A stretch of DNA of 64,000 bases from an uncultured Chlorobiota bacterium (GCA_900696645.1 CAADGV010000014.1:1-64000), one strand, 5' to 3'; shown: positions 17,842 through 27,010, numbered from the stretch's first letter. Notes: a model not told the origin generated them from the letters alone. Numbers and translations are program-made.

Positions 17842-19395
17842 ATGCTGACTGTAGCAGAAAAACTCGAACTCCTCAAAAAGAAAAACGCTCACGTCAATCT
17901 TGGCGGCGGGCTCGACAAAATCGAGGCGCAGCACAAGCTGAACAAGATGACGGCGCACGAACGGATGCATTTGTTGTACGACAACGGGTTCTACGACGAG
18001 TTGTTCCGTTTCGCACAACACAATGCAACTTCGTTCGGGATGGCGGGAAAAGATCTGCCCGCTGATGGCGTCGTAACCGGGCTCGGCGCAATCGGCGGCA
18101 GACTTGTGTACGCCTCGTCGCAGGATTTTACAGTAATGGGGGGAAGTGTCGGCGGCGTACATGCAAAGAAGATCTGTGAAATTATGGACATGGCGCTGAA
18201 AGCAGGCGCGCCGTACATCGCCATCAACGACAGCGGCGGGGCGCGGATCCAGGAAGGCGTCGACTCGCTGCGCGGATACGGACGCATCTTCTACTACAAT
18301 ACGCTTCTCTCCGGTGTAGTGCCGCAAATTTCCATTATTGCCGGGCCATGTGCAGGGGGCGCAGCGTATTCGCCCGCGCTGATGGATTTCATCATTATGG
18401 TGAAGGATACCGGACAAATGTTTATCGCCGGGCCTGAAGTTATCAAGCAGGCGACGGGAGAAGAGATTACTGCCGAAGAGCTCGGCGGAGCGCTGGTGCA
18501 GGCAGCAACGAGCGGCAACGTGCATTTCATTGCCCGCGACGACGCGGACGCCATCGAAATCGCGCAAACGTTGCTGAGCTATCTTCCCGCCAACAATACA
18601 GAAGATCCCCCCTCACATAGCAGCGGCGACCTGCTGATGATAGAGGACGAAGAGCTGAACCGGATTGTCCCCGACGATCCGCGCGATCCTTACAATATGT
18701 TCGACATTCTGCATCGTGTATTCGACCCGAACACGATTTTCGAAGTACATAGTCACTATGCGAAGAACATCATCGTGGCGTTCGCCCGAATGAACGGCCG
18801 GGTTGTCGGGATAGTGGCGAATCAACCCATCGAAAAGTTCGGCGCTATTGATATTGATGCTTCGGACAAAGCCTCGCGATTCATCCGTTTCTGCAATGCC
18901 TTCAACATTCCTCTTGTGAGTGTGGTGGATGTTCCCGGATTCTTGCCGGGAGTCGAGCAGGAGTTCGGCGGCATCATCCGGCACGGGGCGAAGATGCTGT
19001 TCTCGTTCTCCGCCGCTACGGTTCCCAAAATCTCGATTGTCGTCCGCAAAGCCTACGGAGGCGCATACCTCGCCATGTGTGCCAAGAGTCTCGGTGCTGA
19101 TCGCGTTGCGGCATGGCCGACGGCGGAGATTGCGGTGATGGGAGCAGAGGGTGCCGTGAGTGTTCTGTTCAGAAACGAAATCAAGAACGCCCCCGACCCG
19201 AAGGCGAAGCGTCGCGAGTTAATTGACAAGTATCAGGAAGAATTCTCAACGCCGTATATGGCTGCCGGTAAAGGACTTGTCGATGCAGTGATCGAGCCAA
19301 AGAAGACGCGGGCATATCTTGCTGTTGCGCTGGAATCGCTGCGCAGCAAGCGTGATTTGCGTCCGCAAAAGAAACACGGGTTGATTCCTTTGTAA
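17842..19395 (+). CDS. mmdA: Methylmalonyl-CoA decarboxylase alpha subunit (carboxyltransferase)
   Basis: 517 residues, the usual length for the acyl-CoA carboxyltransferase family (PccB/MmdA). Visible hallmarks are KIEAQHKLNKMTAHER at the N-terminus, the oxyanion-hole motifs NDSGGARIQEGVDSLRGYG and GPCAGGAAYSPALMDF, and KAYGGAYLAMCAKSLGAD in the C-terminal half. Sequence alone does not separate propionyl-CoA carboxylase beta from methylmalonyl-CoA decarboxylase alpha. The next three genes encode the gamma (OadG-like), biotin carrier and membrane beta subunits, which makes the sodium-pumping decarboxylase more likely. It transfers the carboxyl group of methylmalonyl-CoA to biotin, releasing propionyl-CoA. 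Confidence 0.9.
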   Translation: MLTVAEKLELLKKKNAHVNLGGGLDKIEAQHKLNKMTAHERMHLLYDNGFYDELFRFAQHNATSFGMAGKDLPADGVVTGLGAIGGRLVYASSQDFTVMGGSVGGVHAKKICEIMDMALKAGAPYIAINDSGGARIQEGVDSLRGYGRIFYYNTLLSGVVPQISIIAGPCAGGAAYSPALMDFIIMVKDTGQMFIAGPEVIKQATGEEITAEELGGALVQAATSGNVHFIARDDADAIEIAQTLLSYLPANNTEDPPSHSSGDLLMIEDEELNRIVPDDPRDPYNMFDILHRVFDPNTIFEVHSHYAKNIIVAFARMNGRVVGIVANQPIEKFGAIDIDASDKASRFIRFCNAFNIPLVSVVDVPGFLPGVEQEFGGIIRHGAKMLFSFSAATVPKISIVVRKAYGGAYLAMCAKSLGADRVAAWPTAEIAVMGAEGAVSVLFRNEIKNAPDPKAKRRELIDKYQEEFSTPYMAAGKGLVDAVIEPKKTRAYLAVALESLRSKRDLRPQKKHGLIPL

Positions 19396-19414
19396 TTCCC
19401 TATCTTAACAAAGA

Positions 19415-19765
19415 ATGGAAAGAATACTCGAAAGCCTTCTCGTCATGCTTGTCGGAATGACGGGCGTATTTACTTCGCTTGTACTTCTGGCTGGAATGAT
19501 TTGGTTTTTCCGGTGGGCTGATGAAGGGTTGAATGCCTGGAGGATCAAGAAGTACGCGGAAAAGGTGGAAGCCGAGCGTGTTGAAGATGAGATCAACGAT
19601 GAACTGATTGCGGTCCTTTCGGCGGCCGCTGCAACGGCGCTCCGTAAATCCGTCGTCGTGAAAAAAGTCCAATTTCTCAGCCAAAAAACGACCGGCGGCT
19701 CATGGGCCGTAACCGGCAGGTTGAATGTGATGGCATCGCATGCAATTTCAAAAAGGAAATCATAA
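19415..19765 (+). CDS. mmdD: OadG-family gamma/delta subunit of the sodium-pumping decarboxylase
   Basis: 116 residues. One N-terminal membrane helix (residues about 5-34, LLVMLVGMTGVFTSLVLLAG) is followed by FFRWADEGLN and a charged tail that includes an alanine-rich helix. This one-helix plus cytosolic tail layout matches OadG/MmdD subunits, which tether the carboxyltransferase to the membrane beta subunit. The gene sits between the alpha and biotin-carrier genes, 19 and 3 bases away. The family is weakly conserved, so the identification leans on context. Confidence 0.82.
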   Translation: MERILESLLVMLVGMTGVFTSLVLLAGMIWFFRWADEGLNAWRIKKYAEKVEAERVEDEINDELIAVLSAAAATALRKSVVVKKVQFLSQKTTGGSWAVTGRLNVMASHAISKRKS

Positions 19766-19768
19766 GTC

Positions 19769-20161
19769 ATGAAGAAACTCCTGATTACTGTGAACGGCAA
19801 GCGTTATGAAGTTGATGTGGAAGTTGTGCAGGACGACGAGGTGATTCAAGCTCAGCCGCCGTTTCGCCCGCCTGTGCGCACGATGGACAGCTACGTGACT
19901 CCCGTGACCACGCCACTCCCCGCAAAATCAAAACCAAGCGTAGCCGACAAGAAATCCCTTACGTCACCGATCAACGGCGTTGTGCTTGAGATACCTGTGA
20001 AGGAAGGGCAAAGTGTAAAAGTGAACGATGTTCTTTTTGTTCTTGAAGCGATGAAAATGAAAACCAACATCGCTTCGCCGCAAACAGGGAAAGTCAAGTC
20101 TATCAAAGTAAAGGTGAACGACACGATTGAGGCGGGCCGCGTGTTGCTCACGTTTGAGTAG
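19769..20161 (+). CDS. mmdC: Biotin carrier subunit of methylmalonyl-CoA decarboxylase
   Basis: 130 residues. The C-terminal 70 residues are a biotinyl domain with the biotinylation motif EAMKMKTNI, lysine at about residue 96, preceded by [19 protein letters not shown] and followed by [18 protein letters not shown]. The N-terminal 60 residues are a proline-rich linker, as in MmdC. The biotin shuttles the carboxyl group between the alpha subunit and the membrane beta subunit. It lies three bases after the gamma/delta gene and 17 before the beta gene. Confidence 0.93.
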   Translation: MKKLLITVNGKRYEVDVEVVQDDEVIQAQPPFRPPVRTMDSYVTPVTTPLPAKSKPSVADKKSLTSPINGVVLEIPVKEGQSVKVNDVLFVLEAMKMKTNIASPQTGKVKSIKVKVNDTIEAGRVLLTFE

Positions 20162-20178
20162 GATCGGGAAAGCAGAGA

Positions 20179-21309
20179 ATGCTGGATCATCTTGAAAAAT
20201 TTGTTCAGGGAATGGGCTTCTGGCAACTGACCGGCGGCCAGGTGACGATGCTTGCGATTGCGGGTCTGCTGATCTATCTCGCAATCCGTCGCGGGTTCGA
20301 GCCGTTGTTGCTACTCCCGATTGGCTTCGGCGCATTTCTTGCCAATCTGCCCGGAAGCGGATTGCTTACACCGCCGGACGGAGAAACGATTGGCGGGCTC
20401 TACTATTACATCTCGAAGGGAATCGAGCTCGAGATCTTTCCGCCGCTCATTTTTCTCGGCATTGGCGCGATGACGGATTTCGGTCCGCTGCTGGCGAATC
20501 CGAAGACATTTCTTCTTGGCGCTGCCGCGCAGTTTGGCGTTTTCACAGCGTTGCTTACCGCGGTTGCGTTGGGGTTCAGTCTCAAAGAAGCTGCCGCAAT
20601 TGGTATCATCGGCGGTGCCGACGGACCGACGGCAATCTATCTTTCACTCAAACTTGCGCCACATTTACTCGGGCCGATTGCCGTTTCTGCATATTCCTAC
20701 ATGGCGCTTGTTCCGCTGATTCAGCCTCCTCTCATGCGATGGATCACGAATGAGAAGGAAAGACTTGTCGTGATGGAGACGCCCAAGCCCGTCTCCAAAA
20801 AAATCAAGATCATCTTTCCGCTCGCGGTAACTGTTGTTGGAGTATTCATCGTGCCGCCCGCCGCGCCGCTGCTTGCCATGTTGATGGGAGGAAATCTGTT
20901 GAAAGAAAGCGGCGTTGTCGAACGTCTTACGAACATGGCGCAAAATGAGCTTATCAACATTGTCACGTTCTTTCTCGGAACATGCGTCGGCATGACAATG
21001 GCGGCGGATGTGTTTCTTCGGTGGGAAACACTGAAGATTCTCTCGCTCGGGGTGGTTGCGTTCAGCTTCTCAACAATCGGCGGACTACTGGTTGGCAAGC
21101 TGATGTACAAAGTGACGGGCGGGAAAGTGAATCCACTGATCGGCTCCGCCGGCGTTTCCGCGGTGCCTATGGCGGCACGAGTGTCACACAATGTCGGACA
21201 GGAATACAATCCGCAGAACTATTTGCTGATGCACGCAATGGGCCCGAACGTTGCAGGCGTTGTCGGGACTGCGATTGCAGCGGGAATTTTGCTGGCGATA
21301 TTGGGATAG
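20179..21309 (+). CDS. mmdB: Sodium-ion-translocating decarboxylase beta subunit
   Basis: 376 residues, about ten membrane segments. OadB/MmdB hallmarks are plain: [51 protein letters not shown] and [18 protein letters not shown] near the C-terminus. It decarboxylates carboxybiotin and couples this to export of two sodium ions. Last gene of mce-mmdA-mmdD-mmdC-mmdB. ATTGCC/GGCGAT at 21313-21329 could form a small hairpin after the stop, and a GCATC/GATGC hairpin with four T at 21423-21442 lies further downstream, but neither is a strong terminator. Confidence 0.93.
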   Translation: MLDHLEKFVQGMGFWQLTGGQVTMLAIAGLLIYLAIRRGFEPLLLLPIGFGAFLANLPGSGLLTPPDGETIGGLYYYISKGIELEIFPPLIFLGIGAMTDFGPLLANPKTFLLGAAAQFGVFTALLTAVALGFSLKEAAAIGIIGGADGPTAIYLSLKLAPHLLGPIAVSAYSYMALVPLIQPPLMRWITNEKERLVVMETPKPVSKKIKIIFPLAVTVVGVFIVPPAAPLLAMLMGGNLLKESGVVERLTNMAQNELINIVTFFLGTCVGMTMAADVFLRWETLKILSLGVVAFSFSTIGGLLVGKLMYKVTGGKVNPLIGSAGVSAVPMAARVSHNVGQEYNPQNYLLMHAMGPNVAGVVGTAIAAGILLAILG

Positions 21310-21375
21310 AATTGCCGAAAAGGCGATTAGGGTTCTTCGTTCTCGTATTGTTAATCACAATTCACAAAATAGTTG

Positions 21376-21406
21376 TTGCTATTGGTTCACATTAGCGTTA
21401 TCATAG
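21376..21406 (+). promoter_or_regulatory. Putative promoter of the cold-shock gene
   Basis: TTG at 21376-21378 is followed after exactly 20 bases by TATCATAG at 21399-21406. This is the same geometry as the TTG-N20-TAYCTTG pairs before add and hutI and is close to the Bacteroidota -33/-7 promoter pattern. It would give a leader of roughly 220 bases for the cold-shock mRNA. Confidence 0.4.
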
Positions 21407-21627
21407 TCCTGTCAAAAACAGTGCATCGTTGTTGATGCTTTTACTGTTCTCACAAGGAGCAGGTTTCGCTAAGAGTTGTTCTAAACAAACCCGTAGCAAA
21501 GCAGCAATCGCAACCGTGATGTAATGGCGGCTTGCGATTTTCTGTTTAAAGGCACACAAAGCTGGCTGTATCGTATCGTGTCCGCTGACAGCGGATTTGT
21601 TTAACACAATTGAAGGGACCTTTTCCA
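21407..21627 (+). promoter_or_regulatory. Long structured leader of the cold-shock gene
   Basis: No gene fits this stretch. It contains several hairpins: GCATC/GATGC (21423-21438), AATCGCAA (21506-21513) with TTGCGATT (21532-21539), and TCCGCT-GAC-AGCGGA (21581-21595). Long folded leaders are known to make cspA-type mRNAs temperature-responsive. That this one does so is inference from length and folding potential only. Confidence 0.45.
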
Positions 21628-21828
21628 ATGGAAAAAGGGACAGTAAAATGGTTCAACGGAGCAAAAGGCTTCGGTTTCATTCAGCGTAGCGGTGGTGAAG
21701 ATGTGTTTGTTCACTACAAGGCAATTGCCGGCGACGGCTACAAGAACCTGAATGAAGGTGACCAGGTTGAGTTCGATGTCGAGAAGGGGCCGAAAGGCCT
21801 TCAGGCATCAAACGTCAGCAAAATCTAA
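21628..21828 (+). CDS. Cold-shock domain protein
   Basis: 66 residues, the normal length of CspA-family proteins. The ATG at 21628 gives the standard start [18 protein letters not shown], with RNP-1 (KGFGFI) and RNP-2 (VFVHY) intact, then [20 protein letters not shown]. It binds single-stranded RNA/DNA and is expected to unfold mRNA structure in the cytosol. It is transcribed alone, with a long leader before it and a strong terminator after it, and the DEAD-box helicase gene follows within 250 bases. The two products commonly cooperate in RNA remodelling at low temperature. Confidence 0.95.
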   Translation: MEKGTVKWFNGAKGFGFIQRSGGEDVFVHYKAIAGDGYKNLNEGDQVEFDVEKGPKGLQASNVSKI

Positions 21829-21856
21829 CAGCAAGTCCACACTCGCTGAACAGAAG

Positions 21857-21895
21857 TCCCGATCTGTTTAACCGCAGATCGGGATTTTCTTTTTG
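21857..21895 (+). terminator. Strong intrinsic terminator of the cold-shock gene
   Basis: TCCCGATCTG (21857-21866) pairs perfectly with CAGATCGGGA (21875-21884) around an eight-base loop and is followed by TTTTCTTTTT. It begins about 30 bases after the stop codon. Confidence 0.92.
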
Positions 21896-21912
21896 ACCGC
21901 GCAGGAAAGCTC

Positions 21913-22044
21913 GCCACAAAGGCACCGGGACATCAAGGTTCTATCGTAAGGTCATCCATCCTTAACCAAGCTTCTCTTTTGCGCACTCCTTTTCCGCCCA
22001 CCGGCGGATCAGCCTACAACTGAATGTCTTTGTGTCTACGTGGC
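21913..22044. repeat. Inverted pair of 9-bp-periodic repeats, no gene inside
   Basis: The left arm (21913-21937, starting GCCACAAAGGCACCGGGAC) and the reverse complement of the right arm (22020-22044, starting GCCACGTAGACACAAAGAC) match at 17 of 25 positions. Both are built on a CACNAAGRN-like nine-base unit, as in the inverted repeats around the GxxExxY gene at 37914-38466. The roughly 80 bases between the arms hold no gene. It may be a decayed or gene-less relative of that element. Confidence 0.45.
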
Positions 22045-22064
22045 AATTTTCAAGAAAGTACTCT

Positions 22065-23585
22065 ATGAAATCAGAATCACTCAAGTTGAGCAAAGAGATG
22101 GTTGCGTTGTTGAATCAACGCGGCATCACCGAGCCGACACCGATTCAAAAAGAAATCATCCCCGCCATTTTTGAAGGGAGGGATGTGATTGCTCAATCCG
22201 AAACGGGTTCGGGCAAGACATTAAGTTTTGCCATTCCTATTATCGAACGGACGAACCGGCGGGATGGATTGCATACGCTCGTCGTGTGTCCGACGCGTGA
22301 GCTTGCTGTTCAGATAGCGCAGGAATTTGTGAAATTTTCGCATGGCAAACATCTCGGCATAACGCCCATCTACGGCGGAATGTCCATCAGAGAACAAGCC
22401 CGGAAACTTAGCCGAACCAATATCATTGTCGGAACCCCGGGCCGACTGATCGACCTGCTGAACCGGGGAATGCTGCAACTCGATAAGATTACCACGCTTG
22501 TGCTCGATGAAGCGGATAGAATGCTCGACATGGGCTTCATCAAGGATATCGAAACCATCATGCACAAGGTTTCGAAAGAGCGCCAAACGCTGATGTTCAG
22601 CGCAACTCTGGCGAAGGAAATTGTCACGCTGAGCAGAAAATATCTCAAAGATCCGAAGCATGTACAAATGGCTTCATCCGTGAAGCCGGAATTTTTGCGG
22701 CAAACGTATTATCAAACGACTCCCGATCAGAAGCTTCATCTCCTCATTCATCTCCTCAAATTCGAACGTGATTTGGCGCTTGTTTTCTGCAACCGGAAAC
22801 ACATTACGGCAAAGATTGCAAAACAGCTTTCGCGTGAAGGAGTTCACGCACGATGCCTGAACGGCGACATGACGCAGGGCCAACGCGAGCGCGTGACGGC
22901 CGAATTCCGCCAGAAGAAATTCAATGTTCTTGTCGCAACCGATGTTGCGGCACGTGGCCTGCACATCGACGATGTAACCCACGTGTACAATTATGAAATC
23001 CCCCGCGATGTTGAAACGTACACACACCGCATCGGGCGGACGGCGCGTGCCGGAGAAAAAGGGGAGGCCATTTCGCTTGTTGCTACAGGCGAGGAACGTG
23101 GCTTCTTCCAGCGGGTACTGTTCACCTACAAGGGGAGTATTGTACTCAAAGGTGCCAACGATATCGGGTATGTGAAGGTGAAGATGGAAGATGTGCCGTT
23201 GCACGAAAAAGCGGAGCGGCAGGCCGCGAGTCGGTCAACGAGCAGGAATACCTACACTGCATCAAGTGGCAAACCGCGGCGCGTACGGGCGTCGGAATTC
23301 TCTTCTCAAAGGAATCACGCATATCGCTCCAAAGATCGTGAGGAGTCGGGTGTGCCTGCCTCAGGACGAAAGCTTGAGCGTCAGACTGTCGAATCCCAGG
23401 ATGATACGTTTAGTCAGGTGAATGTAACCAACACGTCAAGGCAGATGTACCCGCAGCGTAAATACAAGCGGCCAAACTTCCAATCGCAGAAGCCATCCAC
23501 GGAAAAAAAGCGCATTTGGGATAAACGCAGCTTCGGGGAAATGTTGCAACGGAAAAAGAAAAGTAAGTTCCGCCCATCAGCGTAA
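22065..23585 (+). CDS. DEAD-box ATP-dependent RNA helicase
   Basis: 506 residues from ATG 22065; a GTG/ATG further upstream would add 11 residues without similarity. All superfamily 2 motifs are present in order: Q motif (EPTPIQ), I (AQSETGSGKT), Ia (PTRELAVQ), Ib (TPGRL), II (DEAD), III (SAT), IV (LVFCNRK), V (ATDVAARGLHI) and VI (HRIGRTARAG). The C-terminal 130 residues are basic, low in structure and rich in Arg, Ser and Lys (KRPNFQSQK, RKKKSKFR), a typical RNA-binding tail of RhlE/CshA-like proteins. It unwinds RNA in ribosome assembly or mRNA decay. It follows the cold-shock gene but has its own untranslated region. Confidence 0.93.
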   Translation: MKSESLKLSKEMVALLNQRGITEPTPIQKEIIPAIFEGRDVIAQSETGSGKTLSFAIPIIERTNRRDGLHTLVVCPTRELAVQIAQEFVKFSHGKHLGITPIYGGMSIREQARKLSRTNIIVGTPGRLIDLLNRGMLQLDKITTLVLDEADRMLDMGFIKDIETIMHKVSKERQTLMFSATLAKEIVTLSRKYLKDPKHVQMASSVKPEFLRQTYYQTTPDQKLHLLIHLLKFERDLALVFCNRKHITAKIAKQLSREGVHARCLNGDMTQGQRERVTAEFRQKKFNVLVATDVAARGLHIDDVTHVYNYEIPRDVETYTHRIGRTARAGEKGEAISLVATGEERGFFQRVLFTYKGSIVLKGANDIGYVKVKMEDVPLHEKAERQAASRSTSRNTYTASSGKPRRVRASEFSSQRNHAYRSKDREESGVPASGRKLERQTVESQDDTFSQVNVTNTSRQMYPQRKYKRPNFQSQKPSTEKKRIWDKRSFGEMLQRKKKSKFRPSA

Positions 23586-23656
23586 TTGAGTAGGACAAAG
23601 TGGCCGATCGGTTCGGGAATTTCCCATTTTCGCAACGATTGGCCATTTTCGATACC

Positions 23657-23685
23657 TTGACTTTCTTTCAGAATAAGGTTAGATT
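23657..23685 (+). promoter_or_regulatory. Possible promoter of the uppS-bamA envelope operon
   Basis: TTGACT at 23657-23662 and TAGATT at 23680-23685 are separated by 17 bases, a sigma-70-like arrangement, about 100 bases before the uppS start. TACCTTG at 23653-23659 also overlaps it. Confidence 0.35.
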
Positions 23686-23690
23686 TTTGT

Positions 23691-23724
23691 GCCGATTTGC
23701 AGAAATCGGCTATTCATTTTTATT
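23691..23724 (+). terminator. Hairpin between the helicase and uppS genes
   Basis: GCCGATTT (23691-23698) pairs with AAATCGGC (23703-23710) around a four-base loop and is followed by TATTCATTTTTATT. It could terminate the helicase transcript, or lie in the leader of uppS if the promoter at 23657-23685 is real. Confidence 0.5.
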
Positions 23725-23786
23725 CCAACGGGAGATTCCAACCTTTGTCTCAAGGACCTCAGCAGGCGACCGGCGAAGATTTGAAG

Positions 23787-24569
23787 ATGCAGGAAGCGCT
23801 GAAACGTTCTGGCGAAATTCCGGGGCATATTGCAATAATCATGGATGGAAATGGCCGATGGGCTAAGAAACGCGGCATGCCGCGCATTGCCGGCCACAAC
23901 GAAGGTGTCGAATCCGTCCGCGATACCGTTGAGGCCTGCGGTCAGTTGGGAGTCAAATACCTGACGCTGTACGCCTTCTCCACAGAAAACTGGAAGCGGC
24001 CGGAAGAAGAAGTGTCGCTGTTGATGCGGCTTCTTTTACGGGCGTTGAAAGACGAAACCGACCGGCTTCACACAAACAACGTCCGCATCCAGGCAATCGG
24101 CGATATTGCAAAGCTACCGACGGAGGTTCAGAACGAGCTGATTGACGACATAGCAAAAACAAAGAACAACACAGGCCTTACACTGATTCTCGCCCTGAGT
24201 TATAGCGGCCGGTGGGATATTACAGAGGCCGTAAAGCGAATTGTTGCCGACGTGAAGTCGGGCAAGCTCGCCGAAGGGCAGATTTCCGAGGAGCTGATAG
24301 GATCGTATCTCTCCACTGGGAACGTTCCCGACCCCGATTTGTTGATTAGAACGAGCGGAGAGTTTCGCATAAGTAATTTCCTGTTGTGGCAGCTTGCCTA
24401 TTCCGAGATGTTCATTACCGCCAAGCTGTGGCCGGGTTTTCGCCGTGAGGAATTGTACGAAGCAATCCGCAGCTATCAAAAACGTGAACGGCGCTTCGGC
24501 ATGGTCAGTGAGCAATTGAACAGGGATGGCTACTTCAACAGACTTATCAAGAGTGTAACAGGACCGTAA
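23787..24569 (+). CDS. uppS: Isoprenyl (undecaprenyl diphosphate) synthase
   Basis: 260 residues from ATG 23787; upstream TTG codons at 23697 or 23743 would lengthen it by up to 30 residues, and none has a clearly better ribosome-binding site. Cis-prenyltransferase motifs are complete: HIAIIMDGNGRWAKKRG with the catalytic Asp, GHNEGVESVRDTVEAC, LYAFSTENWKRPEEEV, LALSYSGRWDI, and the C-terminal PDLLIRTSGEFRISNFLLWQLAYSE. It makes the C55 lipid carrier for peptidoglycan and O-antigen at the cytoplasmic membrane. It is three bases ahead of bamA and opens the envelope operon. Confidence 0.94.
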   Translation: MQEALKRSGEIPGHIAIIMDGNGRWAKKRGMPRIAGHNEGVESVRDTVEACGQLGVKYLTLYAFSTENWKRPEEEVSLLMRLLLRALKDETDRLHTNNVRIQAIGDIAKLPTEVQNELIDDIAKTKNNTGLTLILALSYSGRWDITEAVKRIVADVKSGKLAEGQISEELIGSYLSTGNVPDPDLLIRTSGEFRISNFLLWQLAYSEMFITAKLWPGFRREELYEAIRSYQKRERRFGMVSEQLNRDGYFNRLIKSVTGP

Positions 24570-24572
24570 AGC

Positions 24573-26954
24573 ATGAAGCAGAGAGTGTTGGCGTTGGTGG
24601 CAGCGGGGATTGTCATGGTCTTTTCTTCTACCCACCTTTTCGCACAACGATTACCCCAAACCCAGGAAGTACTGAAGATTCTCGGCATTTCGGTTGAAGG
24701 CAATTCCCTCGCAGAGCCATCCGCGATTATTGCCAACTCAGGTTTGCGAGTAGGCGATGAGTTTACGCTTCCCGGCGATAAAATCGGTCAGGCCGTCAGA
24801 AAACTGTGGCAGTTGAAAATTTTCTCCGACGTGCAGATCTCTATTGAACGAAGAGTGGGAGAAGGCGTCTTTCTCTCCATTCGCGTCACCGAGCTTCCCC
24901 GCTTTGAAGAAACCATCATTACCGGAAACGACGAAATCAGCACCGACAAACTCGAAAAGAAAATGGCGCTGATTCGCGGTCAAGTAATTGCCCCTCACGA
25001 TCTTACAAGGATTCAGAAGGATATTCTGAAAATGTATGAAGAAGAAGGGCACATGCTTGCCGATGTGAAGGTTTCAACACAACAGTTGGATACCAGCAAG
25101 AATCGCGTCAACCTGTTGGTGGATATCGATGAGGGACCGTACGTAAAAGTCCGCAACATCTATTTTTCCGGAAACGAAGCGTTCGATAGCGGCGACTTGA
25201 AGGGGGCAATGAAGGAAACAGCCGAAGCCCGCTGGTGGAAGATATTCTCGTCACACAAGTTCGACCGGAAGAAGTATGAGGACGACAAGAAGCTGATCGT
25301 AAAATTCTACCAGAAGAACGGCTACCGCGATGCATCGGTTATTGGTGATTCGATTTGGTATAGCGAAGATAAAAAGAACATGAACATCCGCATTGACGTT
25401 CATGAAGGAGCGCAATACAAAATCCGGAACATCGCATGGGAAGGTAACACAGTCTATTCTGACGAAATTCTTAACGAGCAACTCGGTATGAAGCCGGGTG
25501 ATGTGTACAACCAGGAAAAATTCGAACAGAACCTGCGCGGCAACGAATCGCAAACCGACGTTGCATCCCTCTATCTGAACAACGGCTATCTCGCTTTCAA
25601 TCTCGAACCGGAAGAAACCCGCGTGGCGGAAGATAGCGTGGATATCCGCATCAAAGTGTACGAACGAAGCAAATTCGTCATCGGGCGGGTTGACATAAAA
25701 GGCAACACAAAAACACACGATAAGGTCATCCGGCGTGAACTCTACTCGCGCCCCGGCGATTTCTTCAATCGTGCCGCCATCATACGAAGCATCCGGCAGT
25801 TGTCGGTTCTGAATTACTTCAACCCGGAGAAGATCAATCCCGACACGTACATTCATCCGGAAGATAATATTGTCGATTTGACGTATTCCGTTGAAGAGAA
25901 ATCGAGTGATAACATCAATGCCTCGATCGGGTACAGTGGCGCATTCGGCGTAACGGGTGCCCTCGGATTTACCATCAACAACTTTTCGATTGCCGAGCCG
26001 CTTTCGGGAGGAGCCGGGCAGATTCTGAATTTCGAATGGCAGTTCGGCACGGAGTCACAATACAGAACATTCACTATCGGGTTCACCGAGCCGTGGTTGT
26101 TTGACTCACCTACCACGTTTGGCGTCAGCCTGTATAGCACCAAAATCAGATACACCTACAACTCGGAACGCACAGGCGGATCGTTGCGTATCGGCCGCCG
26201 TTTCCGCTGGCCGGACGATTACTTCCGCGGCGACTGGATTTTGACGGGTCAGCGTGTTGCTGAAGATTATCCGCTCATCGACGTGGGCCTGAGCAAATAC
26301 ACGCAGGTGAGCATTACGCAAATCATCTCGCGGAACAGCATCGATAATCCCGTCTTTCCGACGTACGGATCGAACTTCTCGCTCTCCATTCAAATGTCCG
26401 GAGGGCCGCTGCTTCCGGGCAACGTGGATTTCCACAAGTGGATTCTGAATTCTGAGTGGTACGTGCCGCTGTTCAACAGCAGTCGCGTGGCGCTGTATCT
26501 GAGTTCCGAATTCGGCTATGTTGGTGAGTTCGGCAAGTCTGCCGGACTTCCGTTCAACGATCGATTCTACATGGGAGGTACCGGCCTCGGATACATTTCT
26601 ACCACAGCGTTACGCGGGTACGAAGATCAATCTATCGGGCCTCGCGACCAATTGGGACGCATCTTCGGCGGCCGCGCCATGACGAGGCAGACTGCCGAAC
26701 TTCGTCTCGCGCTCGCCATCAATCCGATTCCGATTTACATTCTCGGATTCGTCGAAGGTGGTAATGTGTGGGAGAGATGGCAGAAGGCGGATTTTGCCAA
26801 CCTGAAACGGTCAGCCGGTTTTGGTGCCCGGTTGCAAATCAATCCTATCGGGTTGATCGGTTTCGACTACGGCTTCGGTTTCGATGATGTGTTGCCGTTG
26901 GATGGCCAGCCGGACGGTTGGAAATTCCACTTTGTATTCGGACGGGGATTCTAA
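24573..26954 (+). CDS. bamA: Outer membrane protein assembly factor BamA
   Basis: 793 residues. A signal peptide (1-24, ending HLFAQ) is followed by five POTRA domains (about 30-430, with repeats such as LSIRVTELPRFEETIITGN, VKVRNIYFSGNEAF, YKIRNIAWEGNTVYSDE and FVIGRVDIKGNTKTHDKVIRRELYSRPGDFFN). An Omp85 barrel of about 360 residues follows. The lid-loop VRGF-like motif appears as ALRGYEDQSIGP, and the chain ends FHFVFGRGF with the C-terminal aromatic signal. It inserts barrel proteins into the outer membrane. It lies directly after uppS and before two ompH genes, a standard order. Confidence 0.95.
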   Translation: MKQRVLALVAAGIVMVFSSTHLFAQRLPQTQEVLKILGISVEGNSLAEPSAIIANSGLRVGDEFTLPGDKIGQAVRKLWQLKIFSDVQISIERRVGEGVFLSIRVTELPRFEETIITGNDEISTDKLEKKMALIRGQVIAPHDLTRIQKDILKMYEEEGHMLADVKVSTQQLDTSKNRVNLLVDIDEGPYVKVRNIYFSGNEAFDSGDLKGAMKETAEARWWKIFSSHKFDRKKYEDDKKLIVKFYQKNGYRDASVIGDSIWYSEDKKNMNIRIDVHEGAQYKIRNIAWEGNTVYSDEILNEQLGMKPGDVYNQEKFEQNLRGNESQTDVASLYLNNGYLAFNLEPEETRVAEDSVDIRIKVYERSKFVIGRVDIKGNTKTHDKVIRRELYSRPGDFFNRAAIIRSIRQLSVLNYFNPEKINPDTYIHPEDNIVDLTYSVEEKSSDNINASIGYSGAFGVTGALGFTINNFSIAEPLSGGAGQILNFEWQFGTESQYRTFTIGFTEPWLFDSPTTFGVSLYSTKIRYTYNSERTGGSLRIGRRFRWPDDYFRGDWILTGQRVAEDYPLIDVGLSKYTQVSITQIISRNSIDNPVFPTYGSNFSLSIQMSGGPLLPGNVDFHKWILNSEWYVPLFNSSRVALYLSSEFGYVGEFGKSAGLPFNDRFYMGGTGLGYISTTALRGYEDQSIGPRDQLGRIFGGRAMTRQTAELRLALAINPIPIYILGFVEGGNVWERWQKADFANLKRSAGFGARLQINPIGLIGFDYGFGFDDVLPLDGQPDGWKFHFVFGRGF

Positions 26955-27010
26955 GAAGCATTCACCATCGTGTATATTCTCATCACATCCATAATCAGTC
27001 AGAGGTAATC

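Noticed and set aside
17197..18567. 456-codon open frame on the minus strand over mce and mmdA
   Set aside because: It is antisense to two clearly identified enzymes and its translation is rich in His, Phe and Cys without any motif.
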